A DNA stretch of 64,000 bases from Symbiodinium natans (Eukaryota; Sar; Dinophyceae; Suessiales; Symbiodiniaceae): positions 303,783-367,782 of the forward strand of contig CAJNDS010002340.1 of NCBI GenBank assembly GCA_905221605.1. The letters are read 5' to 3'. Each line of letters begins with the position of its first letter. Positions within the stretch are counted from its first letter, which is position 1. Below the pieces are notes generated by a model. That model was not told where the DNA came from and searched no databases. It worked only from the letters and a program-made list of their open reading frames with translations. Of this stretch, positions 12,394 through 36,004 are shown one piece after another. The translations under genes were made by a program, and so were the position numbers.

Positions 12394-14539
12394 TTAGATA
12401 AGTACCCTCACACAAGCCCCAAAATCTGATGACGCTGCCACTGGGGACTGCGGCCTCTTGCGGATGACGCCCCAACCCCTAAATCCTAAACCCTAAACCC
12501 TAAACCCTAAACCCTAAACTCCTCCCTGATCCTTGAGGTCCGCACATCCGTACCAGCACCTTGGAAGTGCAGGACCTGCAAGGCGCCACAGAGAAACTTC
12601 AGGGGCTCGATGATTTAGGGCTAAGGTGTCGCCTCGCGCTGACCAAACTACGGATACCGCAAGTGCGAGAACAAAGCGCTCCCTTCGGATCCGGGTTTGG
12701 GCTCCTTATGATAAGGGAATCCTACTATTTGGGGGTCTGTAGCAGGGGTTGATACTTTCGTAGGGTTTATATTTCTTGTACCCCCACAAGGACACGAAAT
12801 ATATACACTCACCGATTTTAAAAAGGAACCTTATCTACACTCACCAATAACAGAAATACAAACCCTGCTTCATCTGAAGCTACGAGCTCCACGTGTGCTA
12901 AGGGGAAGTGCCGCGCAGCCTCCGCCGACAGACGCAGCTTGCATGGAACAAACACCGCGTCGGCGGCGTCCTCCAGAAGTCTCAAAGGCCCCTCAACCCT
13001 AAACCCTTACACCGTCAATTAACCCGAAACCCTCAAACCCTTGAACGGCAAATTAAACCTAAAAACTTAAACCGTAAATTAGCCCGAAACCCTTAAACCC
13101 TAAACCCTTAAACCCCTAAACCTTTAAACCCTAAATTAACCCGAAGCCCTTAAACCCCAAACGCTAGATTAACAGGAAAACCCTTAAACCCTTAAACCCT
13201 TTAACACTTAAACTCTTAAACCCTTAAACCCGAAATTAGCCCGAAACCCTTAAACCCTAAACCCTTAAACCCTTAAAAACTTAAACCCGTAAACCCTTAA
13301 ACCCTCAAACCCTTAAGCCCTTAAACCCTTAAACCCTTAAACCCTTAAACCCTTAAGCCCTTAAACCCTTAAACCCTTAAACCCTTAAACCCTTAGACCC
13401 TTAAACCCTTAAGCCCTTAAAACCTTAAACCCTTAAGCCCTTAAACCCTTAAACCCTCAAACCCTTAAGCCCTGAAGCCCTTAAACCCTAAACCTAAACC
13501 CTGAAACCTTCTAAAGGGTTGAGGACTTCGGCATGTGAAGGTCAATGGGAACTCGAAGGTTGAGCATCAGGAGCTTGACCTTGTTGGGGTTTATGGTGTA
13601 GGGTTTAGGGTTTAGGGTTTAGGGTTTAGGGTTTTGGGTTTAGGGTTTAGGGGTTCGTTCTAGGATTCCAGTCTCAACCACCAGATAGTCATAGTCACTT
13701 CTCTAGATTCTGGTTCGTTTTCGACTCGCCATTGTAAGGCGGCCCCCAAATGTTTAGAGTACCCAAATAAGGGACCAACATTTTGAGAACTGGCCACATC
13801 GACTCTTACCATTTTTTCAAATGACACTCAGAGAGGTAGGAGTTTCATGACTGGGCCTTTGAAGTTAGAAGAGGGTTTGGGGGGGGGGGGGGTAAGGTTC
13901 TCGTATATTGAAATAAGTACTATGAGGGGATACTACCAGTAATTCTTCCGACCCCAGTAGTGCACTTCAGCGCCAGAAACTTGACAGGACCCCGACCTCG
14001 GGCATCTTTTGGGGTTTAGCGTGCGCGCTCTAGTTCTGGATTCCCTCAACCCTAAGCCCGAAACCCCGAAAAAACCTGGCTTTGACGGTCTTGATCGCTT
14101 CGCCACCACAACCTCAAGTTAAACCTTTTTTTCATAGCAGAACACATCTGCAGAAGTGCAAGAGAAAAAAGACTTAGCTACTCCAGAAATAGCTCCATTT
14201 GCCTCAGGGGCAAAGGCATGTACAGAGAAGCATGCGCTGACATGGGACATGGACAACTCTCCCATCAACAAAGCGGCCGTGCTTGTGGCTCTTGTTCCTC
14301 ATACTTTCTAAACCCTAAACCCTAAGCCCTAAGCCCTAAACACCAAACCCTAAACTGAACCCTAAACCCTAAACCCTAAACCCTAAACCCTAAACCCTAA
14401 ACCCTAAACCCTAAACCCTAAACCCTAAACCCTAAACCCTAAACCCTAAACCCTAGCTTAGGGCCAGTCCAGGCACCAACAGCTTGAGACGTGGCTCCTG
14501 CGTGAGGCTGCCATGACGGGGGTGGCAGCAGCACAGGAC
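12394..14539 (-). CDS. Unrecognised protein, last six exons, stop TAA
   Basis: Exons (minus): 14539-14498, 14112-14081, 13579-13527, 12980-12920, 12575-12532, 12454-12394. They chain in phase for 96 residues to a TAA at 12396-12394. Readable segments are PVLLPPPSWQPHA, CGGEAIKTVK, VKLLMLNLRVPIDLHMP, LLEDAADAVFVPCKLRLSAE and VLHFQGAGTDVRTS. The composition and the AG|G acceptor / GC, GT or GA donor signatures look like a real gene. One acceptor (12980) is AG|A. I do not recognise the family. It ends 255 bp before the start of the ARM gene, which is same-strand spacing typical of a tandem unidirectional array. Upstream exons of the same gene probably lie at 15-20 kb. Confidence 0.55.
12761..12873. 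mobile_element. Short inverted-repeat element, family B
   Basis: TAGGGTTTATATTTCTTGTA, two CACTCACC units, and AACCCTGCTTCAT at the right end. It follows a family A fragment directly, as at 16066-16126 and 45586-45597. Confidence 0.7.
13000..13490 (-). repeat. CCCTTAAA octamer-rich array (degenerate)
   Basis: About 490 bp dominated by CCCTTAAA units with AATTAGCCCGAAA interruptions. Lies in the intron before exon 12980-12920 of the unrecognised gene. Confidence 0.9.
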
Positions 14540-15142
14540 CTGGAAGGCCCCCCGAATGCAGCAAAATGGGTTTAGGGTTTAGGGTTTAGGCTTGAAGTGC
14601 CCTGATTCGGGGCAGTGCCTTACACGCATTTAGGGTTTAGGGTTTAGGGTATAGGGTTTAGGGTTTAGGGTTTAGGGTTTAGGGTTTAGGGTTTAGGGTT
14701 TAGGGTTTAGGGTTTAGGGTTTAGGGTTTAGGGTTTAGGGTTTAGGGTTTAGGGTTTAGGGTTTAGGGTTTAGGGTTTAGGGTTTAGGGTTTAGGTTAGG
14801 GTTTAGGGTTTAGGGTTTAGGGTTTAGGGTTTAGGGTTTAGGGTTTAGGGAACCCACCAAATGTGGTCAAGGATCCAACCTGCCAGGAGCCTCCAACATC
14901 GAAGCAGCACCGCAGTTGAGATCCCTATTTTTTCATGTGGTGCGAGTGGAGGGTGGTAAATATCATCAAATACAGCAGCTTCTTATCTGGGTTTTATCTG
15001 GGCCCAAGCCGAAGCAGATCCCGACCTAAGATCCGGGTACGGGGATTGCGGGTTTTGCGGACTCTAAGGTTTAGGGGATTTCGGGTACAGAGCTTGGGGG
15101 GGCTTCGAGGCTTGTAGGGTTTGCAGGGGTTAGGGCCGAGGC

Positions 15143-15276
15143 CTCTTCCACCAGCACGGGCATCTCTTCGACATGCTCAGGTGGAGCCTGCCGACGCGCA
15201 GCGGACACATGTGTCGTCAACTTCGGGGACGATCCAAGAGCATCAAAGCACTCGAGACTCAACTCGTCGACGAACC
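15143..15276 (-). CDS. Candidate internal exon, 44 residues, unrecognised
   Basis: Open on the minus strand with AG|G acceptor and GAG|GC donor. It reads FVDELSLECFDALGSSPK, then a Thr/His/Arg stretch, then HVEEMPVLVEE. The acceptor is the AG of a TTTAGGG unit (TTTAG|GG), so the telomere-like array supplies the 3' splice site. It probably belongs to the gene ending at 12394, but I could not connect it in phase. Confidence 0.5.
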
Positions 15277-15792
15277 CTAAACCCACACGCGCACACAAAT
15301 TCCAAACCCTAAGCCCTCAACCCTACGTAGACCCTAAACCCGAAACCCTAAAAAGGTTTCGGTTCCCGGGCTTGGGAACGAATAGGCTGAGGCCTAAACC
15401 CTGCATCTCTCATTCTATACACCCAAGCCTCTCATGTCAAGCATCCGCCCTCGAGAACCCTAGGAACTAAGCAAGATTGACGGGGAATACTGTGGGGACT
15501 GCAGAGGAATACTCCCTAGACCCTAAACCCCCAAACCCTAAACCCTAAACCCTAAACCCTAAACCCCCCCAAACCCTAAACATATCTGGGGCGGGTGGGT
15601 GGGGGGGAACCCTCAAGCTGCTCTGGGAGTGGATACAAATAACCCTCAAATAGGTTCCCTCTTTCCCTTTCTAAGGCTCCTAAACCCTCAACCCAAAACC
15701 CTAAGCCCTAAACCCCAAGCCCTAAACCCTAAACCCTAAACCCTAAACCCTAAACCTAAAACCTTGAAAATCCCTAAGCCGGTGCCTCCATC

Positions 15793-15827
15793 CTCGGCGG
15801 GGCCGTCACGAAGAAGCCGTCGGCATC
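15793..15827 (-). CDS. Candidate short exon
   Basis: GAG|GATGCC acceptor side and CCGAG|GATGG donor side (GA). Reads DADGFFVTAPP. Unrecognised; tentative. Confidence 0.35.
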
Positions 15828-15837
15828 CTCAGACTAC

Positions 15838-16066
15838 GGGGGTTTACGATTTTTTAAGGGTACCTTATTGGGGTTTAGGGTTTAGGGTTTAGGGTTTCGG
15901 GTTTGGGGTTTGGGGTTTAGGGTTTAGGGTTTAGGGTTTAGGGTTTAGGGTTTAGGGCTTTATGGGGGGGTTTACGATGTTTAAGGGTACCTGATTGGGG
16001 TCCTTATTATAAGGGGATCCTACTACTTGGGGTCTATGTAAGGGGTCCCTTACTATCGCAAACCCC
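15838..16066 (+). mobile_element. Family A element interrupted by a telomeric array
   Basis: A left part (GGGGGTTTACGAT ... ACCTTATTGGGG) at 15838-15874 is followed by about 85 bp of TTTAGGG-type repeat. The same left part then recurs at 15963-16000, leading into the complete element that ends ATCGCAAACCCCAC. Confidence 0.72.
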
Positions 16067-16971
16067 ACATGAGTAGGGTTTAAATCATTAAGAGCTCCTC
16101 CGGAACCGCAAGCCCTTCGGCACGAACGTAGGGTTTATGTTCCTTGCATCCCCAAAAGGACGCCCAATATATACACTCACCAATATGAAAAAGGAACCTT
16201 ATATACACTCATCAATAACAGTAGTATAAGACCCTAAACCCCCAACCCTCAACCCTAAACCCTAAACCCTAAACCCTGTTTCATAGGGTCTTAAGCTGCA
16301 GGGCCCCCCCGGAGTCGGCGGTTGGGTTGAGGTAGCTGGGGGTGAAAGGGAGTGGCTCAGTAAGGAACTCAGATGGCCCCTTAAAGCCCTCTGAAAAATA
16401 CTCCTATACCCTAAACCCTAAACCCCAAACCCTAAACCCCAGATATGGTCCTCTTGAACCCAATAAGAGCAAATGGAAAATATTTTAAAGGCCTACCTAG
16501 GGAGGCAAAATTGCTGCACTTGCACGCCACCCAGAAGCCAAGTCAGACTGCTCTTGCATAGCTCAGGATGTTCCGCAGGCGGATGACGTCGGAAAAAAAA
16601 TATAAAAAGACTAAACCCTAAACCCCAAACCCTAAACCCCACACCCTAAACTCCCTTAAAGAAGGATCTACAAGATGTTGGCCACGCAGGTTCACGCAGC
16701 TAAACCCTAAACCCGAAACCTCAAAACGCCCAACACCCCCGAAAAACCCTAGACCCCCAAACCCTGAACCCTAAACCCTAAACCCCCCAAAAACAACCCG
16801 AAAATGCCCCTAAGCCCTAAAAAGCCCCAACAAAGCCCTTTAAACAAAAACACCATCCGACACTCAGCTCGCGCAAGGTGTGTTAAACTCTAAACCCTAA
16901 ACCCTAAAACCCTAAAACCCTAAAACCCTAAAACCCTAACACCCTAAAACCCTAAAACCCCAAACCCTAGC

Positions 16972-17015
16972 CTGTGCAGTGGGGGAAGAGGCCGACAGCT
17001 CCACGCTCTCCGTGC
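16972..17015 (-). CDS. Candidate short exon
   Basis: CAG|GC acceptor side and CAG|GC donor. Reads TESVELSASSPTAQ. The opposite strand of this island is also open (CAVGEEADSSTLSVPG), so the strand is not certain. Confidence 0.35.
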
Positions 17016-18207
17016 CTGGGGCGTCAAGGGTTCACAACTCCGAGTCAACCTCTGTGCCATGGGATCAGGGTGGGCTTAGGGTTTAGGGTTTCGGACTTAG
17101 GGTTTAGGGTTTAGGGTTAAGGGTTTAGGGTTTAGGGTTTAGGGTTTAGGGTTTAGGGTTAGGGTTTAGGGATGACTCCTTCCAAAAGTCTTTGGGTTCC
17201 GAGATTCCCATTGAACGTCGCTACTCACTAGGGTTTGTTGACGGGTGTGGGGTTCTGCTGGGCACGGATATTCAGGGTGTCCATATTCTACACCCCCCCC
17301 TACGAAAAGATAAATGCACTCCTACATTGCAAAACCCAAAGAGGCTCTCCATGCGCTGGTTTCGAGACCCGCAACCCTAAACCCCCAAACCCTAAACCCT
17401 ATAAACCCTGACCCTCTCCATGGCCTCCCAAAAAAAACACACTAGGGTTCTGTGGGGCAAATTCTTTTGGTCTGTTCTCAAAATCATGGTACCCCATATA
17501 TTAGGAGCCGCCTCACAACAGTATTCCCGAAATGGACCATAATTGAGAGAAGTGACCATATATATATATATATGTATATGTGAAGGAGAGGCTTAGGGTT
17601 TATTGTTTAGAGTTCAAGGTTAAGGCACAATTCGAGTGGTCTGTGTATGTCACTGCGCCCTGCCTGCATCGGACGTCGAGGAGAGGCTGCTTTTGCTGCC
17701 AACATGGCTTCCGGTGTGCCTCCCAAGAGGAAGTTTAGGGTTTAGGGTGTAGGGTTTAGGGTTTAGGTAGGGTGTAGGGTTTAGGGTTTAAGGTTTAGGG
17801 TTTAGGGTTTAGGGCTTGAAGGGAGGTTGGCCTGTGTTACGCGTCAGGCTTTGGGATCTTACAGTAGGGTGCAAAAAAAGGCTCTTAAGCTCCATGGTTC
17901 TGTGGTTCGCTTCCCTTTAAACCCTGTTGAAGGTTGGTGGCAAGGTTACTATAAGCCTGAGGGCTTAGGCTTAAGTAAGTTTAAGTGCCCCCCCCCCCCC
18001 CCCCAAAAAAAAACGAAACCCAGGTGCCCTCAAAGACGAAAATCAGGTGCCCTCCTTCCAGACACAAATGCAGCTTCTGCCAAACCCTTCATATTCTAAA
18101 TCCTAAACCCAAAAGCCTGGACTCTTTGCTTGGACTCTAGCCCAACTTTCAAACCCTCAGACCTTCAAAGCCTTCAGCCCGTAGACGCACTTAAACCCTA
18201 GCCCTTT

Positions 18208-18330
18208 GCCTTAGACCCTTAAAACCCTTCAAACCCTTCAAACCCTTCAAACCCTTCAAACCCTTCAAACCCTTAAAACCCTTAAAACCCTTAAAACCCT
18301 TAACACCCTTAAAACCCTCAGACCCTTCAA
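18208..18330 (-). repeat. CCCTTCAAA / CCCTTAAAA array
   Basis: Tandem nonamers that shift from CCCTTCAAA to CCCTTAAAA. Confidence 0.88.
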
Positions 18331-18378
18331 AAACCCGAAAGCCACGAAAGCCCTTAACCTCGCGGCTTCCAACGGAGC

Positions 18379-18426
18379 CTCTGTCGCGGCTGGTTGCGCC
18401 CAGAAGGTGTGACCCAGCCTTGCGAC
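18379..18426 (-). CDS. Candidate short exon
   Basis: CAG|GTC acceptor side and GAG|GC donor. Reads VARLGHTFWAQPAATE. The plus strand is also open here. Unrecognised. Confidence 0.35.
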
Positions 18427-18940
18427 CTGATTGTTTAGGGGTATTTCGGGTTTAGGGTTCAGGGTTCAGGGTTCAGGGTTCAGGGCTTGGGGATCAGGGT
18501 TCAGGGTTTGGGGATCAGGGTTTAGGGTTTAGGGTTTGGGGTTTAGGGTTTAGGGTTTGGGGTTTGGGGTTTGGGATTTGGGGTTTGGGGTTTGGGGTTT
18601 GGGGTTTAGGGTTTGGGGTTCAGGGTTGAGGCTTTCGGGTTTGTTTAGGGTTGGCTACCCAGAGACGCACATGCGCTCTTACTTCAGGAATGTTCCTTTA
18701 AGCCGCATTAGGGTTTAGGGTTTGGGGTTTTGGGTGTAGGGTTCAGGGCTTCATCCCAAACCCCAAACCCCAAAACCCTAAACCCTATAAACCCCGAGCC
18801 CAAAATCCAAAACCCAAAACCGCAAACCCCAAACCTAAAAATCCGAAATCCTAAACTACAAACCCCGAACCCTGAACCCTGAACCCTGAACCCTAAACCC
18901 TAAACCCTAAACCCTAAACCCTAAACCCTAAACCCTAAAC

Positions 18941-18986
18941 CCTCCACGAAGGGCCGCGGGCCATTTCTCCAGGCGCCGGCGCATGC
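18941..18986 (-). CDS. Candidate short exon with telomeric-unit donor
   Basis: CCAG|GC acceptor. Reads MRRRLEKWPAALRG. The donor is GTTTAGGG, the first unit of the following telomere-like array. The array block just upstream (19007-19152) is bounded by a 17-bp duplication. Unrecognised protein. Confidence 0.4.
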
Positions 18987-18989
18987 CTG

Positions 18990-19169
18990 GGGCTCAGGTC
19001 CGCCTCGGTTTAGGGTTTAGGGTTTAGGGTTTAGGGTGTAGGGTTTAGGGTTTAGGGTTTAGGGTTTAGGGTTTAGGGTGTAGGGTGTAGGGTTTATGGT
19101 TTAGGGTTTAGGGTTTAGGGTTTAGGGTTTAGGGTTTAACGTTTAGGGTTTAGGGCTCAGGTCCGCCTC
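18990..19169. repeat. Telomeric array bounded by a 17-bp direct duplication
   Basis: GGGCTCAGGTCCGCCTC occurs at 18990-19006 and again at 19153-19169. The block between consists of TTTAGGG-type repeat only. Confidence 0.93.
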
Positions 19170-19440
19170 CGGGGGATTGGAGAGGCCCAAGGGCTGGAGG
19201 ATACTGCAGGGTTTAGGGTTATAGGGTTTAGGGCTTAGGGTTTGGGGTTTGGCGTTTAGGGTTTAGGGTTTAGGGTTTAGGGTTTAGGGTGTGGGGTTTA
19301 GGGGACTTAGAGTTTCGGGCTTAGGGTTTAGGGACTTGGAGTGTAGGGTTTAGCTCTCCCTCAGACACCCTGGAAGGAGTATGTCTTCCATATGCAGTCC
19401 TAAGCCCTAAACCCTAAACCTTAAACCCTAAACCCTAAAC

Positions 19441-19488
19441 CCTAGACCCTAGACCCTAGACCCTAGACCCTAGACCCTAGACCCTAAA
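19441..19488 (-). repeat. CCCTAGA heptamer array
   Basis: Seven copies of CCCTAGA inside a CCCTAAA block. Confidence 0.85.
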
Positions 19489-19715
19489 CCCTAGCCCTAA
19501 ACCCTAAACCCTAAACCCCAGGTGCGTCGCTATGTATGCAGTAGCGAACCTTCGACCTTTAGGGTTTAGGGTTTAGGGTTTAGGGTTTAGGGTTTAGGGT
19601 TTAGGGTTTAGGGTTTAGGGTTTAGGGTTAAGGGTTAAGGGTTAAGGGTTAAGGGTTAAGGGTTAAGTTAAGGGTTTTTGGCCTGCTTTCCTTAAGCACT
19701 CCTAAACCCTAAATC

Positions 19716-19764
19716 CTGAACCAGCAGGTCCCAGCTGAAAACTTCTGGCTGGGCGTCTTAGCTC
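19716..19764 (-). CDS. Candidate short exon
   Basis: GCCAG|GAG acceptor and a GA donor in GATTTAGGG, a variant telomeric unit. Reads ELRRPARSFQLGPAGS. Tentative; may belong to the gene downstream of RUVBL1. Confidence 0.35.
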
Positions 19765-20185
19765 CTGGCATTCTAGGACAGGCTCAGGGAGCCCCCACCT
19801 CGACAGGTGGCATTCGGGTTTAGGGTTTAGGGTTTAGGGTTTAGGGTTTAGGGTTTCTATTGCCGCGTGCCAAGCTTCAGAAAAGATGGCGCGCGATGCT
19901 TGGGGGTCCTGATGATAAGGGAATCCTGCTGTTTGGGGGGTCTATATTAGGGGCCCTTACTTCCATAAACCCCCATATTTTGGGACCCCTAAACCCTAAA
20001 ACCCAAGGGCCAATCCTTCGAACTGCAAGCTGTCCAAGAACCCCCAGCTTCCAAAATGAACCCGTGCCTGCATCTCGCCCCGTTCAGCACGCTCGGTGCT
20101 CCAGGATGAGCTTTCCGGTTTCCGGTTTCCGGTTTCCGGATCCCTAAACCCTAAACCCTAAACCCTAAACCCGAAACCCTAAACC

Positions 20186-20419
20186 CTAAACCCTTTTGGG
20201 GCGGTGTTTCGAGGCTTGGGCTTGGGGAGGAGGCTTGCAACCCCTCCACAGCAATGATCGTTCTGTGGTGTCGTGATCCTCAACAAGAAAGGTGGTCAGT
20301 CGACCCTGAAAGGTCGTGTTGTTAATCTGTGATTCGGAAATGCGGGCACGTGCTGCTTGAACCCACTTCACTCGGGACCCTGGCGTGGCGGCTGGCAGAT
20401 CGTGCTGTCCGACTTGCAT
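20186..20419 (-). CDS. Open segment downstream of RUVBL1, possible 5' exon
   Basis: A 77-codon open stretch starting MQVGQHDLPAATPGSRVK, in a repeat-poor region about 650 bp past the RUVBL1 stop. Its last codons run into CCCTAAA-type sequence. It could be the first exon of the next minus-strand gene or a chance opening. No family recognised. Confidence 0.25.
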   Translation of the reverse strand: MQVGQHDLPAATPGSRVKWVQAARARISESQINNTTFQGRLTTFLVEDHDTTERSLLWRGCKPPPQAQASKHRPKRV

Positions 20420-20429
20420 TAGACCCGTT

Positions 20430-21060
20430 TAGCAAGTACACTTGCCACTTCAACTATCAGGGGAATGCGCTGGGATGACCGTTTGCAGGCCAGCACCGTC
20501 GCAAGAACAGAGAAACACTCTGCACGCAGCAATGCTTCCCTTTTTGTTGGCAATGAAGGCGTTCTTGCATTCCGGGTCATGCTGCAGCGCTTCTGCTGCG
20601 TGTTTAGAAGGATTCGCGAGTTTTGGAGTAAGTAGTAGCTGGCTGGTGCTGTGCAATCCGAAAAATGGAGTTCAGGGCATGCAGGCTACAAAAAGGTGAG
20701 AAAGCAGCAAGCATCCTGACTCTCAGGAGATGTACCTCAGCTTGCGAATCGGCTCTACTCAAATGCTAACATGCTGCCCTTTTTCCCCATCGGGTTTAGG
20801 ATTCTAGGGCCTAGGGCTCACTGCGAAGCTGCCACGAACGCTGCACTTCAACCGCAAAGACCCTTGCATATGTGCCTGCAAGAGGATTTTTGCGTTTTGG
20901 CTTCAGGTTTTAGGGTAATGAAGCAATCCTGTCGAAAAAGGGTTTCAATAGGGTTAGCGCTTAGGGGTCAATAGCTCTAGGTTTACAGTAGGGTCTGTGC
21001 CCTGAACCCAAAAACGAAAACCTGAAATCGAGCCGCAGAGCACAACAAACAAATAAGAAC
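20430..21060. other. RUVBL1 3' flank, nothing recognised
   Basis: Unique sequence downstream of the RUVBL1 stop with overlapping open frames on both strands (for example 20442-20699 plus). No family match by eye. Confidence 0.5.
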
Positions 21061-21071
21061 ACAGCGTTGGC

Positions 21072-35169
<14,098 letters not shown>

Positions 35170-36004
35170 GGCTCCAGCGCAGGTTCTACCCCAAGCCGTA
35201 CAAGGGGGCAATCGCCCTTCTCACTTGGGCCCCGGGACGAGGGAGACATGTGTTCATGTGCTTTGCTTGTTGTTGTGCTTTGCTTGTTTCTTGTTGTTTT
35301 TAACATGCTCTACTTTTCTGTATACTTTCGTTGCTGTTAGTATCAGCCTTATCAGCGGTGTTCGGATTTGGGGAGGTTCAGGTTTGGAGAAACGCCGCAC
35401 AGCAAAATGTGCCCGGCTTAGGCCCTCCTTTTCGGCTCCCGCGGAAAATGCTCCCATGCAAAGGCATGCGACACCGGCCCTGGCTCTGCCTCCCCTAAAC
35501 CCCAAAACCCTAACCCTAAACCCTAAACCTAGGGGGTAGGATTAAGGGGACCATTGGGGATACAGACCCTCTGAATACGGTCCCTGTTTAAGAGAGCCAG
35601 AAGAGGGTTCAGAAGGGTTCCCTTTTAAGGGTCCCCCTTCTCCTACCCTAGGAAAACCCCAAACCCAAAACCACAAACCTAAGCCCTAAACCCTAAACCC
35701 TAAAGCCTTAACCCTAAACCCAAAACCACAAACCCCAAACACCAAACCCTACTGGCGGCTCAGCCGTTGTACCAGCAGGACACGCACTGGGACGCGCAGA
35801 TGCCCTGGCCTGGGGTGGTTTGGGAGCCCTACGAAGCATTGCAGGTCCCGAGTTGGCCTGTCTATTGGGGTTTAGGGTTTAGGGTTTAGGGTTTAGGGTT
35901 TAGGGTTTAGGGTTTAGGGTTTAGGGTTTAGGGTCTAGGGTCTAGGGTCTAGGGTCTAGGGTTGAGGGTTAGCGTTTAGGGCTTAGGGCTTAGGGCTTAG
36001 GGTT

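Noticed and set aside
14470-14575. Plus-strand reading QLETWLLREAAMTGVAAAQD
   Set aside because: The minus strand of the same island fits an exon in phase with its neighbours (14539-14498). GC-rich islands are often open on both strands.
16290-16345. 2-oxoglutarate oxygenase-like YLNPTADSGGALQL on the minus strand
   Set aside because: The match is a single short motif without His or Asp ligands in neighbouring islands, and the acceptor lacks the AG|G signature.
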